From the NCBI GenBank assembly GCA_947465395.1, contig CANIAL010000003.1, forward strand, positions 1-64,000: DNA of 64,000 nt. The letters run 5' to 3'. The notes below the pieces were generated by a model. The model was not told where the DNA came from, ran no database searches, and saw nothing but the letters and a program-made list of their open reading frames with translations. The number at the start of each line of letters is the position of its first letter. The stretch's first letter is position 1. Below, one piece after another: positions 36,714 through 47,444 of the stretch. The stretch is from Alphaproteobacteria bacterium. Lineage in GTDB: Bacteria; Pseudomonadota; Alphaproteobacteria; Micropepsales; Micropepsaceae. A program made the translations under genes and the position numbers.

Positions 36714-38915
36714 ATGTTTCGCAACACCATCGTCGCGGTTCTGGCCCTGTGTGTCTGGGCGCTGTCCTTTTATGCGCCGCTTGGGCCGGTGGCGCGGGGG
36801 CTGAATGCGCCGCCCACGGAGTTTTCTGCAGCGCGGGCACAGGCGATTCTGTCCCGGCTGGCGGGTGATCAGGCGCCGCATCCGGTGGGAACCCCGGCGC
36901 AGGCGGCGGTGCAGGAACGGCTGCAGGCAGAACTCCAGGCGCTGGGCATCAAGAGCACGCGGCTGGATCGCATGTCCTGTTACGGCACCCAGCGCGAACA
37001 TGGCGTGGGCTGCGCGCAGGTGCATGACATCATCGCGGAGGTTTCGCCGGGCGAAGGCAAAGCGATCCTGATGATGGCGCACACGGATTCAGTGGCGGCG
37101 GGGCCGGGCGCGGGCGACGATCTGTCGGGCGTCGCCACCATCCTGGAAAGCATTCGCGCGCTGAAAACAGATGGCGCTTTGCGCCGCCCGATCCTTGCTT
37201 TGTTCAGTGATGGCGAGGAAGTGAACATGCTGGGCGCCGCCGCCTTCGCCAATGATCCGGCGTGGATGCAGCGCGTGGGCGTGGTGGTGAATGCCGAGGC
37301 GCGGGGCAACACCGGCCCCAGCTATCTGTTCCAGGTCAGCGATCATAATGCCGGGCTGGTGGAAGCCTATGCGCGGGGCGTGACGCATTACGCTGCCAGC
37401 TCGCTCTATGGCGAAATTTATCGCTTCCTGCCCAACGACACCGACTTGACGCCATTCCTGGAGCGCGGCGTCCCCGGCATGAATTTCGCCTTTATCGGCA
37501 ACGTCGCCCATTACCACACGCCGCTGGACCGGGTGGAAAATCTATCGCCCGCAAGTTTGCAAAGCCATGGCGAGAATGTGCTGGGCACCACCCGCATGCT
37601 GGCGAATAAAGACGCCGCGCTAGCGGGCGGCAACGCCATCTACCTGGACATTCTGGGCCGCGTGCTGCCGCGTTTGCCAGCGTCCTTTGCATTGCCGCTG
37701 GCGCTTCTGGAAGTGCTGGTGCTGGGGCTGGCGGCCTGGATGGGCCGGCGCGACGACCGGCCCGTGCTGCGCGGATGGCGCATCGTGTCGGCGCTGGCGC
37801 CCATCCTGACGCTGCTCTGCTGTGTCGCCATGGGCTATGCGCTGCATGAAATGGCGGTGCTGGTGTCGGGCGTGCCCAATCCTTCCTTCGCGCATCCGCT
37901 GGCCATGCGATTGTCGCTGGGACTGGGCATGGTGACGGTGGCGCTGCTGGCCGCAAGACTGGAAGCAGGCGCCAGCATCGCCTGGCTGTGGATGGCGGGC
38001 TTTGGCGTGTTGGCCGCGATCTTCGCGCCGGGCCTCAGCCCCTATTTCATATTTCCGACATTGGTCGCGGCCATCGCGCTGGGCGCCACCGCGCGGATGG
38101 ATGGCCCGGCAAGGCAAGCCGCATTGTGGGCATCCGCATTGGCCGGCGCGATTGTCTGGCTGGGCTTTGCCGCCAGCGGCGAAGCCATTGCCGGGCTGGT
38201 GCTGCACCCGCTGTTCACGGTGCCGGTCGGTTTTGCCATCATCGCGTTGCTGCCGCTTCTAGACGGCGACACATCGCGGCTGGTGTCCACCATCGGTTTG
38301 GGGTTGGCCTTGCTGGCGGCCGTGGTGGCCGGATTCACCCGGCCCTTCAGCCCGGCAGCGCCCGAGCGGCTGAACATTCGCTATGTGGAAAATGACGGGC
38401 GTGGCTTCTGGGTTGCCGATCCGGCGATCTTGCCCCGGCGGCTGGCCCGGGCAGGCCATTTTTCCGTGCAGGTGCATGTGGACCCGGTGGGCGCACGCGG
38501 CCATATCGGGTCTGCGGGGGAAAGTCTTTATCCGCCGCCGGATGTCACGGTGGGCAAAAGCGGCAATGATGTGAATTTGATCCTGAAGGGATCGGCGCAG
38601 GCCACCGGCATGCTGCTGGTCTTGCCGCCCAAGGTTTCGCTGACCCGTCTTTCCATCAATGGTATCGCCATGACGACGCCGCCGGAAGCCTCGCGCATCG
38701 CCTGTTCGGGCCGGGAATGCGCCACGGCCAATATCCGCTTCACCCTGGACACCAGCCGCGCCACGCGCGAAGGCAGCGGTGGGCTGACGCTGGTGGAAAT
38801 CCGTGACGGGCTGCCGCCCAAGGGCGCAGAGCTGCTCAAGCTGCGTCCCCCCATCGCGGTGCCGTCCGGCGCAGGCGACCGCACCATGCTGGTGAACCAT
38901 ATTTCTCTGGAATGA
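36714..38915 (+). CDS. M28-family zinc metallopeptidase with C-terminal membrane domain
   Basis: 733 residues. An N-terminal signal anchor precedes the M28 domain. Zinc ligands are visible as H123 in MAHTDSVAAG, D135/D136 in GAGDDLSG, E168/E169 in SDGEEVNML and E195 in NAEARGNT, with a late His in NVAHYHTPLDRVENL. From about residue 320 there are eight or so TM segments, then a globular C-terminal part. This resembles the Fxna/ERMP1-like group of membrane M28 enzymes. The substrate is unknown. It stops directly against the convergent parE stop, with no spacer. Confidence 0.85.
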   Translation: MFRNTIVAVLALCVWALSFYAPLGPVARGLNAPPTEFSAARAQAILSRLAGDQAPHPVGTPAQAAVQERLQAELQALGIKSTRLDRMSCYGTQREHGVGCAQVHDIIAEVSPGEGKAILMMAHTDSVAAGPGAGDDLSGVATILESIRALKTDGALRRPILALFSDGEEVNMLGAAAFANDPAWMQRVGVVVNAEARGNTGPSYLFQVSDHNAGLVEAYARGVTHYAASSLYGEIYRFLPNDTDLTPFLERGVPGMNFAFIGNVAHYHTPLDRVENLSPASLQSHGENVLGTTRMLANKDAALAGGNAIYLDILGRVLPRLPASFALPLALLEVLVLGLAAWMGRRDDRPVLRGWRIVSALAPILTLLCCVAMGYALHEMAVLVSGVPNPSFAHPLAMRLSLGLGMVTVALLAARLEAGASIAWLWMAGFGVLAAIFAPGLSPYFIFPTLVAAIALGATARMDGPARQAALWASALAGAIVWLGFAASGEAIAGLVLHPLFTVPVGFAIIALLPLLDGDTSRLVSTIGLGLALLAAVVAGFTRPFSPAAPERLNIRYVENDGRGFWVADPAILPRRLARAGHFSVQVHVDPVGARGHIGSAGESLYPPPDVTVGKSGNDVNLILKGSAQATGMLLVLPPKVSLTRLSINGIAMTTPPEASRIACSGRECATANIRFTLDTSRATREGSGGLTLVEIRDGLPPKGAELLKLRPPIAVPSGAGDRTMLVNHISLE

Positions 38916-40886
38916 CTAGACGTCCACCGCGGTGACGAACTGCGCGTTTTCCTGGATGAACTGGAAGCGCAGCTCGGGCTTCTTGCCCATCAGCCGCTCC
39001 ACCAGATCCTCGCTGTCGTCGCCTTTTTTTGTTTCCACCTTGATCAGGGTGCGGTGGCCGGGGCGCATGGTAGTCTCCTTCAACTGCGCGGGCATCATTT
39101 CGCCCAAGCCCTTGAAGCGGGAAATGTCCACCTTGGCGCCCGCCCGGAATTCGCTTTTCAGCAACCGGTCGCGGTCGGCGTCATCGCGCGCATAGAGCGT
39201 CTTGGCGCCCTGGGACAGGCGGTAGAGCGGCGGCATCGCCAGGAACAGGCGGCCTTCCGAAATCAGGCCCGGCATTTCGCGGAAGAAGAAGGTGAGAAGC
39301 AGGGACGCGATATGCGCCCCGTCCACATCGGCGTCCGTCATCACGATGACGCGTTCATAGCGCAAATCGCTGCTGCTGAACTTCGCGCCGATGCCGCAGC
39401 CCAGCGCCTGCACCAGGTCGCTGAGTTCCTGGTTCTGCTGCAACTTGCCCGCGCCCGCCGACGCCACGTTCAGGATCTTGCCGCGAAGGGGCAGGATCGC
39501 CTGGGTGTTGCGGTCGCGCGCCTGTTTGGCGCTGCCGCCGGCGCTGTCACCTTCCACCAGGAAAATCTCTGTGCCTTCGGCCGCATCGCGGGTGCAATCG
39601 GCCAACTTGCCGGGAAGGCGCAGCTTGCGCGTGGCGGCCTTGCGGCTGACTTCCTTTTCCTGCCGCCGCTTCAGCCGCGTTTCGGCCTGGTCAATCACGA
39701 AATCCAGAAGCTTGTCGGCCTCGGCCGGGTTTTCCGCCAGCCAGTGATCGAAATGATCGCGCACCACATTTTCAACCAGCCGCTGGGCATCGGGGCTGGA
39801 AAGCTTGTCCTTGGTCTGGCCCTGGAATTCCGGCTCGCGGATAAAGACCGACAGAACGGCGCAGGCCTGTTCCATCACGTCATCGGCGGTGATCAGCGCG
39901 GTCTTGCGGTTGTTGGCGCGCTCGCCATGGGTGCGAAGGCCCTTCAGCAGCGCGTTGCGCAGGCCCTGTTCATGGGTGCCGCCCTGGGGCGTGGGAATGG
40001 TGTTGCAGTATGAACGGACAAAGGCGTCCATGGCCGGGGTCCAGGACACCGCCCATTCCACCGTGCCTTTTGCGCCGTCTTTCCTGGTTTCCGTGCGGCC
40101 CGCAAAATCGCGCGTGTTGACGGTAGTTGATTTTCCGATCTCGCCCTTCAGGAAATCCAGCAAGCCGCCAGGAAATTTCAGCACATCCGTGGCGGGTGTG
40201 TCGTCGTTGATCAGGGCGGGATCGCACGACCAGCGGATTTCCACGCCGCGAAACAGGTAAGCCTTGCTGCGCGCCATGCGGTAGAGCCGGGCGGGCGAGA
40301 AGTGCACATCAGCGCCGAAAATCTTGGTGTCCGGCTTGAAGGCGACGATGGTGCCGCGCCAGTTGGCCGCGCCCAGGTTTTTCAATTTTCCGATCGCGTG
40401 ACCGCGCTCAAAACGCATGGCATGCGCCTGCTTGTCCCGCGCCACGTCCACGGTCATCCATTCCGACAGGGCGTTGACCACCGATGCGCCCACGCCGTGC
40501 AGGCCGCCGGATGTTTCATACGCCTTGCCGTCGAACTTGCCGCCCGCATGGAGCGTGGTCATGATCACTTCCAGCGCGGACTTGTTCTTGAATTTTGGGT
40601 GCGGGTCCACGGGAATGGAGCGGCCATTGTCGCGCACCGCCAGCACATCGCCCGCCTTCAATTCCAGCTCGATGCGGCTGGCATGGCCGGCCACTGCTTC
40701 GTCCATGGCATTGTCGAGGATTTCGGATGCCAAATGATGCAGCGCCGCAGCATCGGTGCCACCGATATACATGCCGGGTCGGCGGCGCACCGGCTCCAGC
40801 CCCTCCAGCACCTCGATGTCGCGGGCGGTATAGGCCTTGGAGGCGGCAGACGCCCCGTCAAACAGATCAGGTGCTTTTTTGGCCAT
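38916..40886 (-). CDS. parE: DNA topoisomerase IV subunit B
   Basis: ATPase subunit of the enzyme that decatenates daughter chromosomes. 656 residues. GHKL ATP-binding motifs: EILDNAMDEAVAGHA, VRDNGRSIPVDPH and SGGLHGVGASVVNALS. TOPRIM motifs: EIFLVEGDSAGGSAKQARDR and MTDADVDGAHI. The length and FKGLGEMMPAQLKETTM favour ParE over GyrB, as there is no GyrB-type insertion. parC is not in the window. Confidence 0.94.
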   Translation of the reverse strand: MAKKAPDLFDGASAASKAYTARDIEVLEGLEPVRRRPGMYIGGTDAAALHHLASEILDNAMDEAVAGHASRIELELKAGDVLAVRDNGRSIPVDPHPKFKNKSALEVIMTTLHAGGKFDGKAYETSGGLHGVGASVVNALSEWMTVDVARDKQAHAMRFERGHAIGKLKNLGAANWRGTIVAFKPDTKIFGADVHFSPARLYRMARSKAYLFRGVEIRWSCDPALINDDTPATDVLKFPGGLLDFLKGEIGKSTTVNTRDFAGRTETRKDGAKGTVEWAVSWTPAMDAFVRSYCNTIPTPQGGTHEQGLRNALLKGLRTHGERANNRKTALITADDVMEQACAVLSVFIREPEFQGQTKDKLSSPDAQRLVENVVRDHFDHWLAENPAEADKLLDFVIDQAETRLKRRQEKEVSRKAATRKLRLPGKLADCTRDAAEGTEIFLVEGDSAGGSAKQARDRNTQAILPLRGKILNVASAGAGKLQQNQELSDLVQALGCGIGAKFSSSDLRYERVIVMTDADVDGAHIASLLLTFFFREMPGLISEGRLFLAMPPLYRLSQGAKTLYARDDADRDRLLKSEFRAGAKVDISRFKGLGEMMPAQLKETTMRPGHRTLIKVETKKGDDSEDLVERLMGKKPELRFQFIQENAQFVTAVDV

Positions 40887-41132
40887 GTTTCTTTTGTGAA
40901 AACCGAATCGGAACTTTCAGGCTGACGGTAGCCAAGCGCCCCCCGCAACGCACGGTTTTCCTGAACATTCGTTCCCTTGCCGTTTACAGCTTCGAAACTT
41001 CTGGCCCCCGTTTTCTGCCGTAAAGCATGTTGGCGAACTGGGGCGAAAGGTTCCCCCGTCAGCCAAATCTTAAGAGGCGGGCGCATAGCATCGCCCATGG
41101 CCTCAAGGAGCGGGGCCGCGTGGAGTTTCGGG

Positions 41133-42563
41133 GTGAATTTTCTCAAGACCATAGGCATTGACCAGAGCGGCGACGCGCGGGTGCTGAAAGCCCAGCTCGA
41201 TCTCACCGCCATGTCCATCCGGGCGGCGCGCTTCACCACGCCGCTTTGGTCGGCCTGCATGGCGCTTCTCTGTTCGGACCTGCTGGGCCTGTTTGGCCGC
41301 CAGCCGCCGGACCGGGTCATCCTGGTGCCGCTGCTGGTGACGGTGGCGATGAGCATCGCCGCCACTGCTGCCACGCAATATCTCACCATCGCTACGGCTG
41401 TGCTGGATGCCGCCGCGACGCGGATATGGTTCGCGCGTCTCGTTTTCCTGCAATTTTCCGCCAGCGCCGCCTGGGGCCTGATGCCCTGGCTGCTGTGGCA
41501 GCCTGGCGACATGGTCAACCACATTTTCCTGATCGCCGCGGTGATTGCGGTGATATCGGGCCTTGTCGCGGCGCGCGGCAACAACATGATCCTGTTCATT
41601 GCCAGCCTGGCGCCGGTGACGCTGCTGACGGCAGCGCGCTTCGCCACAGGCGACCAGGTCATTGACCAGGCCATTGCCTTCGTGGCGCCCATGTTCGCGC
41701 TGCAGATGTGGTATACGGGCCGCCCCGTGATCGTGCGGTTGCAGGATGACGTGCGCCTGCGCTTCCAGGTGGAAGACCTGGCGCGCGAGCTGGAAGAAAC
41801 CCGCGACGATGCCCTGCGCAAGCGTTTCGAGGCGGAAGCCGCCAATGCCTCCAAGACCGCCTTCCTGGCAAACATGAGCCATGAATTGCGCACACCCCTG
41901 AATGCCATCCTGGGTTTTTCGGAGATCATCTCCCAGGAATGTTTCGGCCCGGTGGGCAATGCCCGCTATCGCGATTATGCCGGCGACATTCATTCGTCGG
42001 GCGCGCATTTGCTGTCGCTGATCAACGATCTTTTGGACATCGCCAAGATCGAAGCGGGCCGCATGGAAATCTCGCCCAATCCGCTGGATGCCAAGCGCAC
42101 CTTCGGCATCGCGCTGAAGCTGGTGGGCAACAAGGCCGCCGAAAAGCGCCAGCAGCTTGTCATCCGCGTGGACGAGAATGCGCCGCATCTCTACGCCGAC
42201 GAGCGGGCGCTAAAACAGATACTGATCAATCTTGTCTCCAACGCCGTCAAGTTCACGCCCCAGGGCGGACGCATCGAAGTCAGTGCGGGCCTGGCCCGTG
42301 ACGGCGGCTTCCAGATCATGGTCAAGGACAATGGCCCGGGAATCCCGCGCGAAAAGCTGGACCGCATCTTCACGCCCTTCAGCCAGGTGGACAATCGCTA
42401 TGACCGCCAGGCGGGCGGAACGGGCCTCGGCCTGGCGCTGGTGCGCGGACTGGCGGAACTGCATGGCGGCCGGGCATGGCTGGAAAGCGGCGCGGGGCAG
42501 GGCTGCGCTGCCTATGTTGTGTTGCCGGTAAAGGCGCCCGAAGTCGCAACCGTCGCGGCATAA
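41133..42563 (+). CDS. Membrane sensor histidine kinase, PleC/DivJ-like kinase core
   Basis: About 476 residues from this GTG. An N-terminal membrane region of roughly five or six helices is followed by a short linker coiled coil. The HisKA domain has the H-box FLANMSHELRTPLNAILGFSEI and the segment SGAHLLSLINDLLDIAKIEAG. The HATPase region has INLVSNAVKF, VKDNGPGIP and GGTGLGLALV. The FGPVGNARYRDYAGDIHSSG stretch is typical of alphaproteobacterial PdhS/PleC/DivJ kinases. No response regulator is adjacent. GTG 41133 has GGAG seven bases upstream; ATG 41097 is the alternative. Confidence 0.88.
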   Translation: MNFLKTIGIDQSGDARVLKAQLDLTAMSIRAARFTTPLWSACMALLCSDLLGLFGRQPPDRVILVPLLVTVAMSIAATAATQYLTIATAVLDAAATRIWFARLVFLQFSASAAWGLMPWLLWQPGDMVNHIFLIAAVIAVISGLVAARGNNMILFIASLAPVTLLTAARFATGDQVIDQAIAFVAPMFALQMWYTGRPVIVRLQDDVRLRFQVEDLARELEETRDDALRKRFEAEAANASKTAFLANMSHELRTPLNAILGFSEIISQECFGPVGNARYRDYAGDIHSSGAHLLSLINDLLDIAKIEAGRMEISPNPLDAKRTFGIALKLVGNKAAEKRQQLVIRVDENAPHLYADERALKQILINLVSNAVKFTPQGGRIEVSAGLARDGGFQIMVKDNGPGIPREKLDRIFTPFSQVDNRYDRQAGGTGLGLALVRGLAELHGGRAWLESGAGQGCAAYVVLPVKAPEVATVAA

Positions 42564-42567
42564 AAAA

Positions 42568-42600
42568 AAGAGCGCGACTTTCGCCGCGCTCTTACTTTTT
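42568..42600. terminator. Bidirectional intrinsic terminator between the kinase gene and glnA
   Basis: AAGAGCGCG (42568-42576) pairs with CGCGCTCTT (42585-42593) around an 8-base loop, with an A run on one side and T runs on the other. It lies between convergent genes. Confidence 0.85.
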
Positions 42601-42614
42601 CAAAAACGCCTGAC

Positions 42615-44039
42615 TTAGACGCTGTAATACATCTTGAACTCGATCGGATGTGGGGTGTGCTCGAACGCATGCACCTCTTCCATCTTCAGGTCGATATAGC
42701 TGTCGATGAAATCATCCGTGAAGACGCCGCCCTTTTTCAGGAAGGCGCGGTTCTTGTCGAGATTGTCCAGGGCTTCGCGCAAGGACCCGCAAACCTGCGG
42801 TACCTTGGCCAGCTCTTCCGGCGGCAGGGCGTAGAGATCCTTGTCCATGGGACCACCGGGATGGATCTTGTTCTCGATCCCGTCCAGGCCTGCCATCAAA
42901 AGCGCGGCATAGGCCAGATACGGGTTCGCGCCCGGATCGGGGAAACGCACTTCCACGCGCTTGCCGTTGGGCGAATTGGAGAAGGGAATGCGGCACGATG
43001 CTGAACGGTTGCGCGCCGAATAGGCCAGCAGCACCGGCGCCTCAAAACCCGGGATCAGGCGCTTGTAGCTGTTGGTGAGCGGGTTGGTGAAGGCGTTCAG
43101 CGCCTTGGCATGCTTGATGATGCCGCCAATGTAATACAGGCAAGTGTCCGACAAATCGGCATAGCCGGAACCGGCGAAGAGCGGCTTGCCCGCCTTCCAG
43201 ATGGACTGGTGCACATGCATGCCCGAGCCGTTATCGCCATAGATGGGCTTGGGCATGAAGGTGGCAGACTTGCCATAGGACTGCGCCACCTGGTGGATCA
43301 CATACTTGTAGATCTGCATGTAATCGCCGCACTTGGTCAGCGTGTTGAACTTGAAACCAAGTTCATGCTGGGCGGTGGCGACTTCGTGATGGTGCTTTTC
43401 CGGCTGGATGCCCATTTCGCCCATGATGGCCAGCATCTCGCCGCGCATGTCCTGGGCGGAGTCGATGGGCGGCACGGGGAAGTAACCGCCCTTGACGGCG
43501 GGGCGGTGGCCAAGATTGCCCTGTTCATACTCGGTGCCCGTGTTGTAGGCGCCTTCCATGGAATCCAGGAACACGAAGCTCTTGTTCATGGTGACGTCGA
43601 AACGCACATCGTCGAACACGAAGAATTCGGCTTCCGGGCCGAAATAGGTGGTGTCGCCCACGCCCGATGCGTTGACATAGGCTTCCGCCGCCTTGGCGAT
43701 GCTGCGCGGGCAGCGGCCATAACGCTGGCCGGTTGTCGGCTCCAGCACGTCGCAGATCAGGATCAGCGTGGACTGGGCGAAGAAGGGGTCCACCACAGCC
43801 GTGTCCAGGTCGGGCAGCAGCAGCATGTCGGATTCATTGATCGCCTTCCAGCCGGCGATGGATGAGCCATCGAACATGGTGCCGTTGTTGAGGAAGTCGT
43901 CATCCACCATCATCAGGTCAAAGGTGACGTGCTGCCACTTGCCGCGCGGGTCGGTGAAGCGCACATCCACATACTTGATGTCTTTTTCCTTGATGAGCTT
44001 GAGAATGTCGCTCGCGCTGGTCTTTTTCTTGTCGGCCAT
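42615..44039 (-). CDS. glnA: Glutamine synthetase, type I
   Basis: ATP-dependent amidation of glutamate, a dodecamer in the cytoplasm. 474 residues, with [20 protein letters not shown] near the N terminus, [16 protein letters not shown], the ammonia/glutamate site [16 protein letters not shown], and RSASCRIPF. The adenylylation tyrosine is Y403 in [14 protein letters not shown], so GlnE-type control is expected. PII (glnB) lies 46 bases upstream on the same strand, the usual glnBA operon. Confidence 0.97.
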   Translation of the reverse strand: MADKKKTSASDILKLIKEKDIKYVDVRFTDPRGKWQHVTFDLMMVDDDFLNNGTMFDGSSIAGWKAINESDMLLLPDLDTAVVDPFFAQSTLILICDVLEPTTGQRYGRCPRSIAKAAEAYVNASGVGDTTYFGPEAEFFVFDDVRFDVTMNKSFVFLDSMEGAYNTGTEYEQGNLGHRPAVKGGYFPVPPIDSAQDMRGEMLAIMGEMGIQPEKHHHEVATAQHELGFKFNTLTKCGDYMQIYKYVIHQVAQSYGKSATFMPKPIYGDNGSGMHVHQSIWKAGKPLFAGSGYADLSDTCLYYIGGIIKHAKALNAFTNPLTNSYKRLIPGFEAPVLLAYSARNRSASCRIPFSNSPNGKRVEVRFPDPGANPYLAYAALLMAGLDGIENKIHPGGPMDKDLYALPPEELAKVPQVCGSLREALDNLDKNRAFLKKGGVFTDDFIDSYIDLKMEEVHAFEHTPHPIEFKMYYSV

Positions 44040-44085
44040 GTTCGTCTACCCCTTCGTCCTTTTTGAATTGCGTTAGAATTACGTT

Positions 44086-44478
<393 letters not shown>

Positions 44479-44635
44479 CCCCTGGATCGGAGGCCGCCAC
44501 CAGACTTTCGGTGCGGCCTGGGGCCGCGATTTTGCGCCTTTGCCCAGCCGCCAAGCATCCTGCCCGCTTTTTAGGCTCCCAAAACGGAAAAAATCGCGGA
44601 TTTGCCCGATTCCGGTGGCTCTGCAATGCTGGGGA

Positions 44636-45793
44636 ATGACCAGCAGTTTCAACCCCGTATTCGCCAAACAGGGCACCACCATTTTCACGGTGATGTCGGC
44701 CCTGGCCAATGAGCACAAGGCCATCAATCTGGGGCAGGGGTTCCCGGACGTGGACGGGCCGGAATCGATCCGTTCGGCGGCCGCCAAGGCCCTGATGGAA
44801 GGGCCCAACCAGTACGCCCCCATGCCAGGCATGCCCCAGCTTCGCCAGGCGTTGTCGGCCCATGCCCGGCATTATTATGGGTTGGACTATGACTGGGCCA
44901 CGGAAACCCTGGTGACCTCCGGCGCTACCGAGGCGCTGACCGCGGCCATCATGGCGCTGGCCGGTTCCGGTGACGAAGTGGTGCTGATTGAACCCAGCTA
45001 TGACTGCTACCGCCCCATCGCAGAGGCAGTGGGTGCCACGGTTCGATCCGTGAAACTTCAGCCGCCGCACTGGCGCCTGACGGAAGAGGCGCTGGCCGCC
45101 GCCGTCACGCCCAGGACGCGGGTGATCGTGATCAACACGCCGCTCAATCCCATCGGCCGCGTCTTTGATGCAGGCGAAATGGCGGTGCTGGCGAAAGTGG
45201 TGGCAGCCAGCAATGCGAATGTGGTGTCGGACGAGGTCTATGAGCATCTTACCTATGACGGGCAGAAGCACATTTCACTGGCCAGCTTGCCCGGCATGCG
45301 CGGCCGCGTGGCGCGGGTGGGATCGGCCGGAAAGATTTTCTCGCTGACGGGATGGAAGGTTGGCTGGGTGACGGGACCGGCGGAACTGGTGTCTGTCATC
45401 ACCAAGGCGCACCAGTTCCTCACCTTCACCACGTCGCCCGCGCTGCAACTGGGCGTGGCGCATGGCCTGGCGCATGAAATGGAATTTCCCAGACTGCTGG
45501 CAGCGCGGCTGCAGGAAAACCGCGATGCGGTGGCGGCAGGATTGCGGGAGATAGGTTTTGAAATCCTGCCCTGCGAAGGCAGCTATTTCCTCACCGCCGG
45601 GATTGCCGGACTGACCAACGAAAAAGACCGCGCCTTTTGCGAAAGGCTGGCGAAAGAGGCTGGCGTGGCGTTGATTCCGCTCAGTGTTTTCTTTTCGCCG
45701 GGCGGGCCGGATACCTATGTGCGTTTCGCGCTTTGCAAAAGCCGCACCCTGCTGGACGAGGCGCTGGCGCGTCTCAAGGCACATTTCCGGTGA
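44636..45793 (+). CDS. PLP-dependent aminotransferase, class I/II (methionine/kynurenine aminotransferase-like)
   Basis: 385 residues from MTSSFNPVFAKQGTTIFTVM. Fold type I signatures: NLGQGFPDVDGP, SGATEALTAAIMAL, NTPLNPIGRVF, VSDEVYEHLTYDG and the PLP lysine in GSAGKIFSLTGWKVGWVTG. The opening is typical of the YbdL/KAT-like subgroup acting on methionine or aromatic amino acids; exact substrate unknown. Upstream in-frame ATG at 44540 is rejected as lacking homology. Its stop overlaps the next gene's GTG (GTGA). Confidence 0.9.
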   Translation: MTSSFNPVFAKQGTTIFTVMSALANEHKAINLGQGFPDVDGPESIRSAAAKALMEGPNQYAPMPGMPQLRQALSAHARHYYGLDYDWATETLVTSGATEALTAAIMALAGSGDEVVLIEPSYDCYRPIAEAVGATVRSVKLQPPHWRLTEEALAAAVTPRTRVIVINTPLNPIGRVFDAGEMAVLAKVVAASNANVVSDEVYEHLTYDGQKHISLASLPGMRGRVARVGSAGKIFSLTGWKVGWVTGPAELVSVITKAHQFLTFTTSPALQLGVAHGLAHEMEFPRLLAARLQENRDAVAAGLREIGFEILPCEGSYFLTAGIAGLTNEKDRAFCERLAKEAGVALIPLSVFFSPGGPDTYVRFALCKSRTLLDEALARLKAHFR

Positions 45794-47271
45794 TTGTATT
45801 GACGGTCAAGGAGATGGCGGCGGCGGAAGCCGCTTCCGGCGTGGCCGACAATATCCTGATGGAATATGACGGGCGCGCCGTGGCTAATGCGGTGGCGGCG
45901 CATTATCCGGGGCGCCCCGATCAAAAGAATAAAGTGCTGGTGCTGTGCGGGCCGGGCAACAATGGCGGCGACGGCTATGTGGCGGCGCGGCTGCTGAAAG
46001 AGCAGGGTTTTGCCGTGCGCGTGGCGGCGGTGCCGCCAAAAACGGAATTGGCGAAAGCCATGGCGGCAAGATGGGCAGGAAATGTTGAATCACTTGCGTC
46101 CGCTGCGCTGAAGGATGCTGGCGTAATTGTGGACGCAATTTTCGGCGCCGGGCTTTCACGTCCGCTGGAAAAGGAAATGCGCGCGCTGGCGGGGGCCGTG
46201 AACGAAAGTGGCGTGCCGGTGGTGGCCGTGGATGTGCCGACCGGCCTGCATGGCGACAGCGGCAAGGCGGACATCGCCATCCGCTCCGACCTGACGATTG
46301 CCTTTCATGCCAAGCGTCCCGCGCATCTTCTCTATCCCGGGCGCTGGCTGTGCGGCGCGGTGCTGGTGGCGGATATCGGCATTCCGGCGGGTACGGTGAA
46401 AACTCCGAAACTGTTCGAGAATGAACCCGGATTGTGGCGCGACGAATTTCCCGTCGCGCGCCAAAGCGCGCACAAATATGCGCGTGGATCGGTGCTGGTG
46501 GTGAGCGGGCCGGTGCATGCCACGGGCGCGGCGCGGCTGGCGGCGCGGGCGGGTTTGCGCGTGGGCGCGGGGTTGGTGAGCGTGGCTTCGCCGCCGGGCG
46601 CGGTAGCCGTCAATGCCGCGCATCTCACCGCCGTGATGGTCAAGCCTTTCACGGGTGCAAAAGGCCTGAAGACGCTTCTGGCTGACAAGCGCATCAATGT
46701 CCTGGTGCTGGGACCCGGCATTGGTGTCGGCGTCGCCACGCGCGGTTTGGTAATGACGGCGCTGGCAGCAAAACGGAACATGGTCCTGGATGCCGATGCA
46801 CTGACATCCTTCGCGGGCAATCCCAAGGCGTTGTTTGCAAACTTGAACGCGAACTGCGTGCTGACACCCCATGAAGGCGAGTTCGAAAAGCTCTTTCCCG
46901 GCCTTCTCAAGAAATCCGTCAGCCGGGTGGAAGCGGCGCGCGCCGCCGCCAAGCGCTCCGGCGCGGTGGTGATCCTCAAGGGTCCCGACACGGTGATCGC
47001 ATCGCCAGATGGAACCGCTGCCATCAACACCAACGCCCCCGCCACCCTGGCCACGGCAGGATCGGGCGATGTGCTGGCCGGACTGGTCGGCGGGCTGATG
47101 GCGCAGGGCATGGCCCCGGTCCGGGCTGCCATGGCGGCGGCCTGGCTGCATGGCGATGCGGCGGGGCGTTTCGGCCCCGGCCTGATCGCCGAGGACCTGC
47201 CCGAAATGCTGCCCGAATCCCTGGCTAATCTGGGGGCTAAGCTGCTGGGCGGACACGCGAATGGGGCGTGA
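45790..47271 (+). CDS. nnr: Bifunctional NAD(P)H-hydrate epimerase / ADP-dependent dehydratase
   Basis: Repairs hydrated NAD(P)H. About 493 residues. The N-terminal epimerase has LVLCGPGNNGGDGYVAARLL, VDAIFGAGLSRPLE and AVDVPTGLHGDSG. The C-terminal dehydratase (YjeF-like) has HKYARGSVLVVSG, LVLGPGIGVGVATRG, VLTPHEGEFEKLFPG and the nucleotide site TAGSGDVLAGLVGGL. The GTG start gives MIVLTVKEMAAAEAASG and overlaps the aminotransferase stop by four bases. Starts further upstream are inside the aminotransferase gene. Confidence 0.93.
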   Translation: MIVLTVKEMAAAEAASGVADNILMEYDGRAVANAVAAHYPGRPDQKNKVLVLCGPGNNGGDGYVAARLLKEQGFAVRVAAVPPKTELAKAMAARWAGNVESLASAALKDAGVIVDAIFGAGLSRPLEKEMRALAGAVNESGVPVVAVDVPTGLHGDSGKADIAIRSDLTIAFHAKRPAHLLYPGRWLCGAVLVADIGIPAGTVKTPKLFENEPGLWRDEFPVARQSAHKYARGSVLVVSGPVHATGAARLAARAGLRVGAGLVSVASPPGAVAVNAAHLTAVMVKPFTGAKGLKTLLADKRINVLVLGPGIGVGVATRGLVMTALAAKRNMVLDADALTSFAGNPKALFANLNANCVLTPHEGEFEKLFPGLLKKSVSRVEAARAAAKRSGAVVILKGPDTVIASPDGTAAINTNAPATLATAGSGDVLAGLVGGLMAQGMAPVRAAMAAAWLHGDAAGRFGPGLIAEDLPEMLPESLANLGAKLLGGHANGA

Positions 47272-47326
47272 AAAAGGGCCTCTAGCCACCTCCCGTTACA
47301 CTTGATATAGCCACGCCCCTAAAGAA

Positions 47327-47411
47327 GCGGACATGGCGGAACTGGTAGACGCGCTGGATTTAGGTTCCAGTGATGAAAATCGTGGGGGTTCAAGTCCCTC
47401 TGCCCGCACCA
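47327..47411 (+). tRNA. tRNA-Leu (UAG)
   Basis: 85 bases with encoded CCA. The anticodon arm CTGGA-TTTAGGT-TCCAG gives anticodon UAG. A long variable arm (type II tRNA) and the T arm GGGGG-TTCAAGT-CCCTC are present. The acceptor stem GCGGACA/TGCCCGC has one A-C mismatch at the fifth pair. Confidence 0.95.
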
Positions 47412-47444
47412 GTTTCGCGCAAATTTAAGACAGGATTTTTTGAG

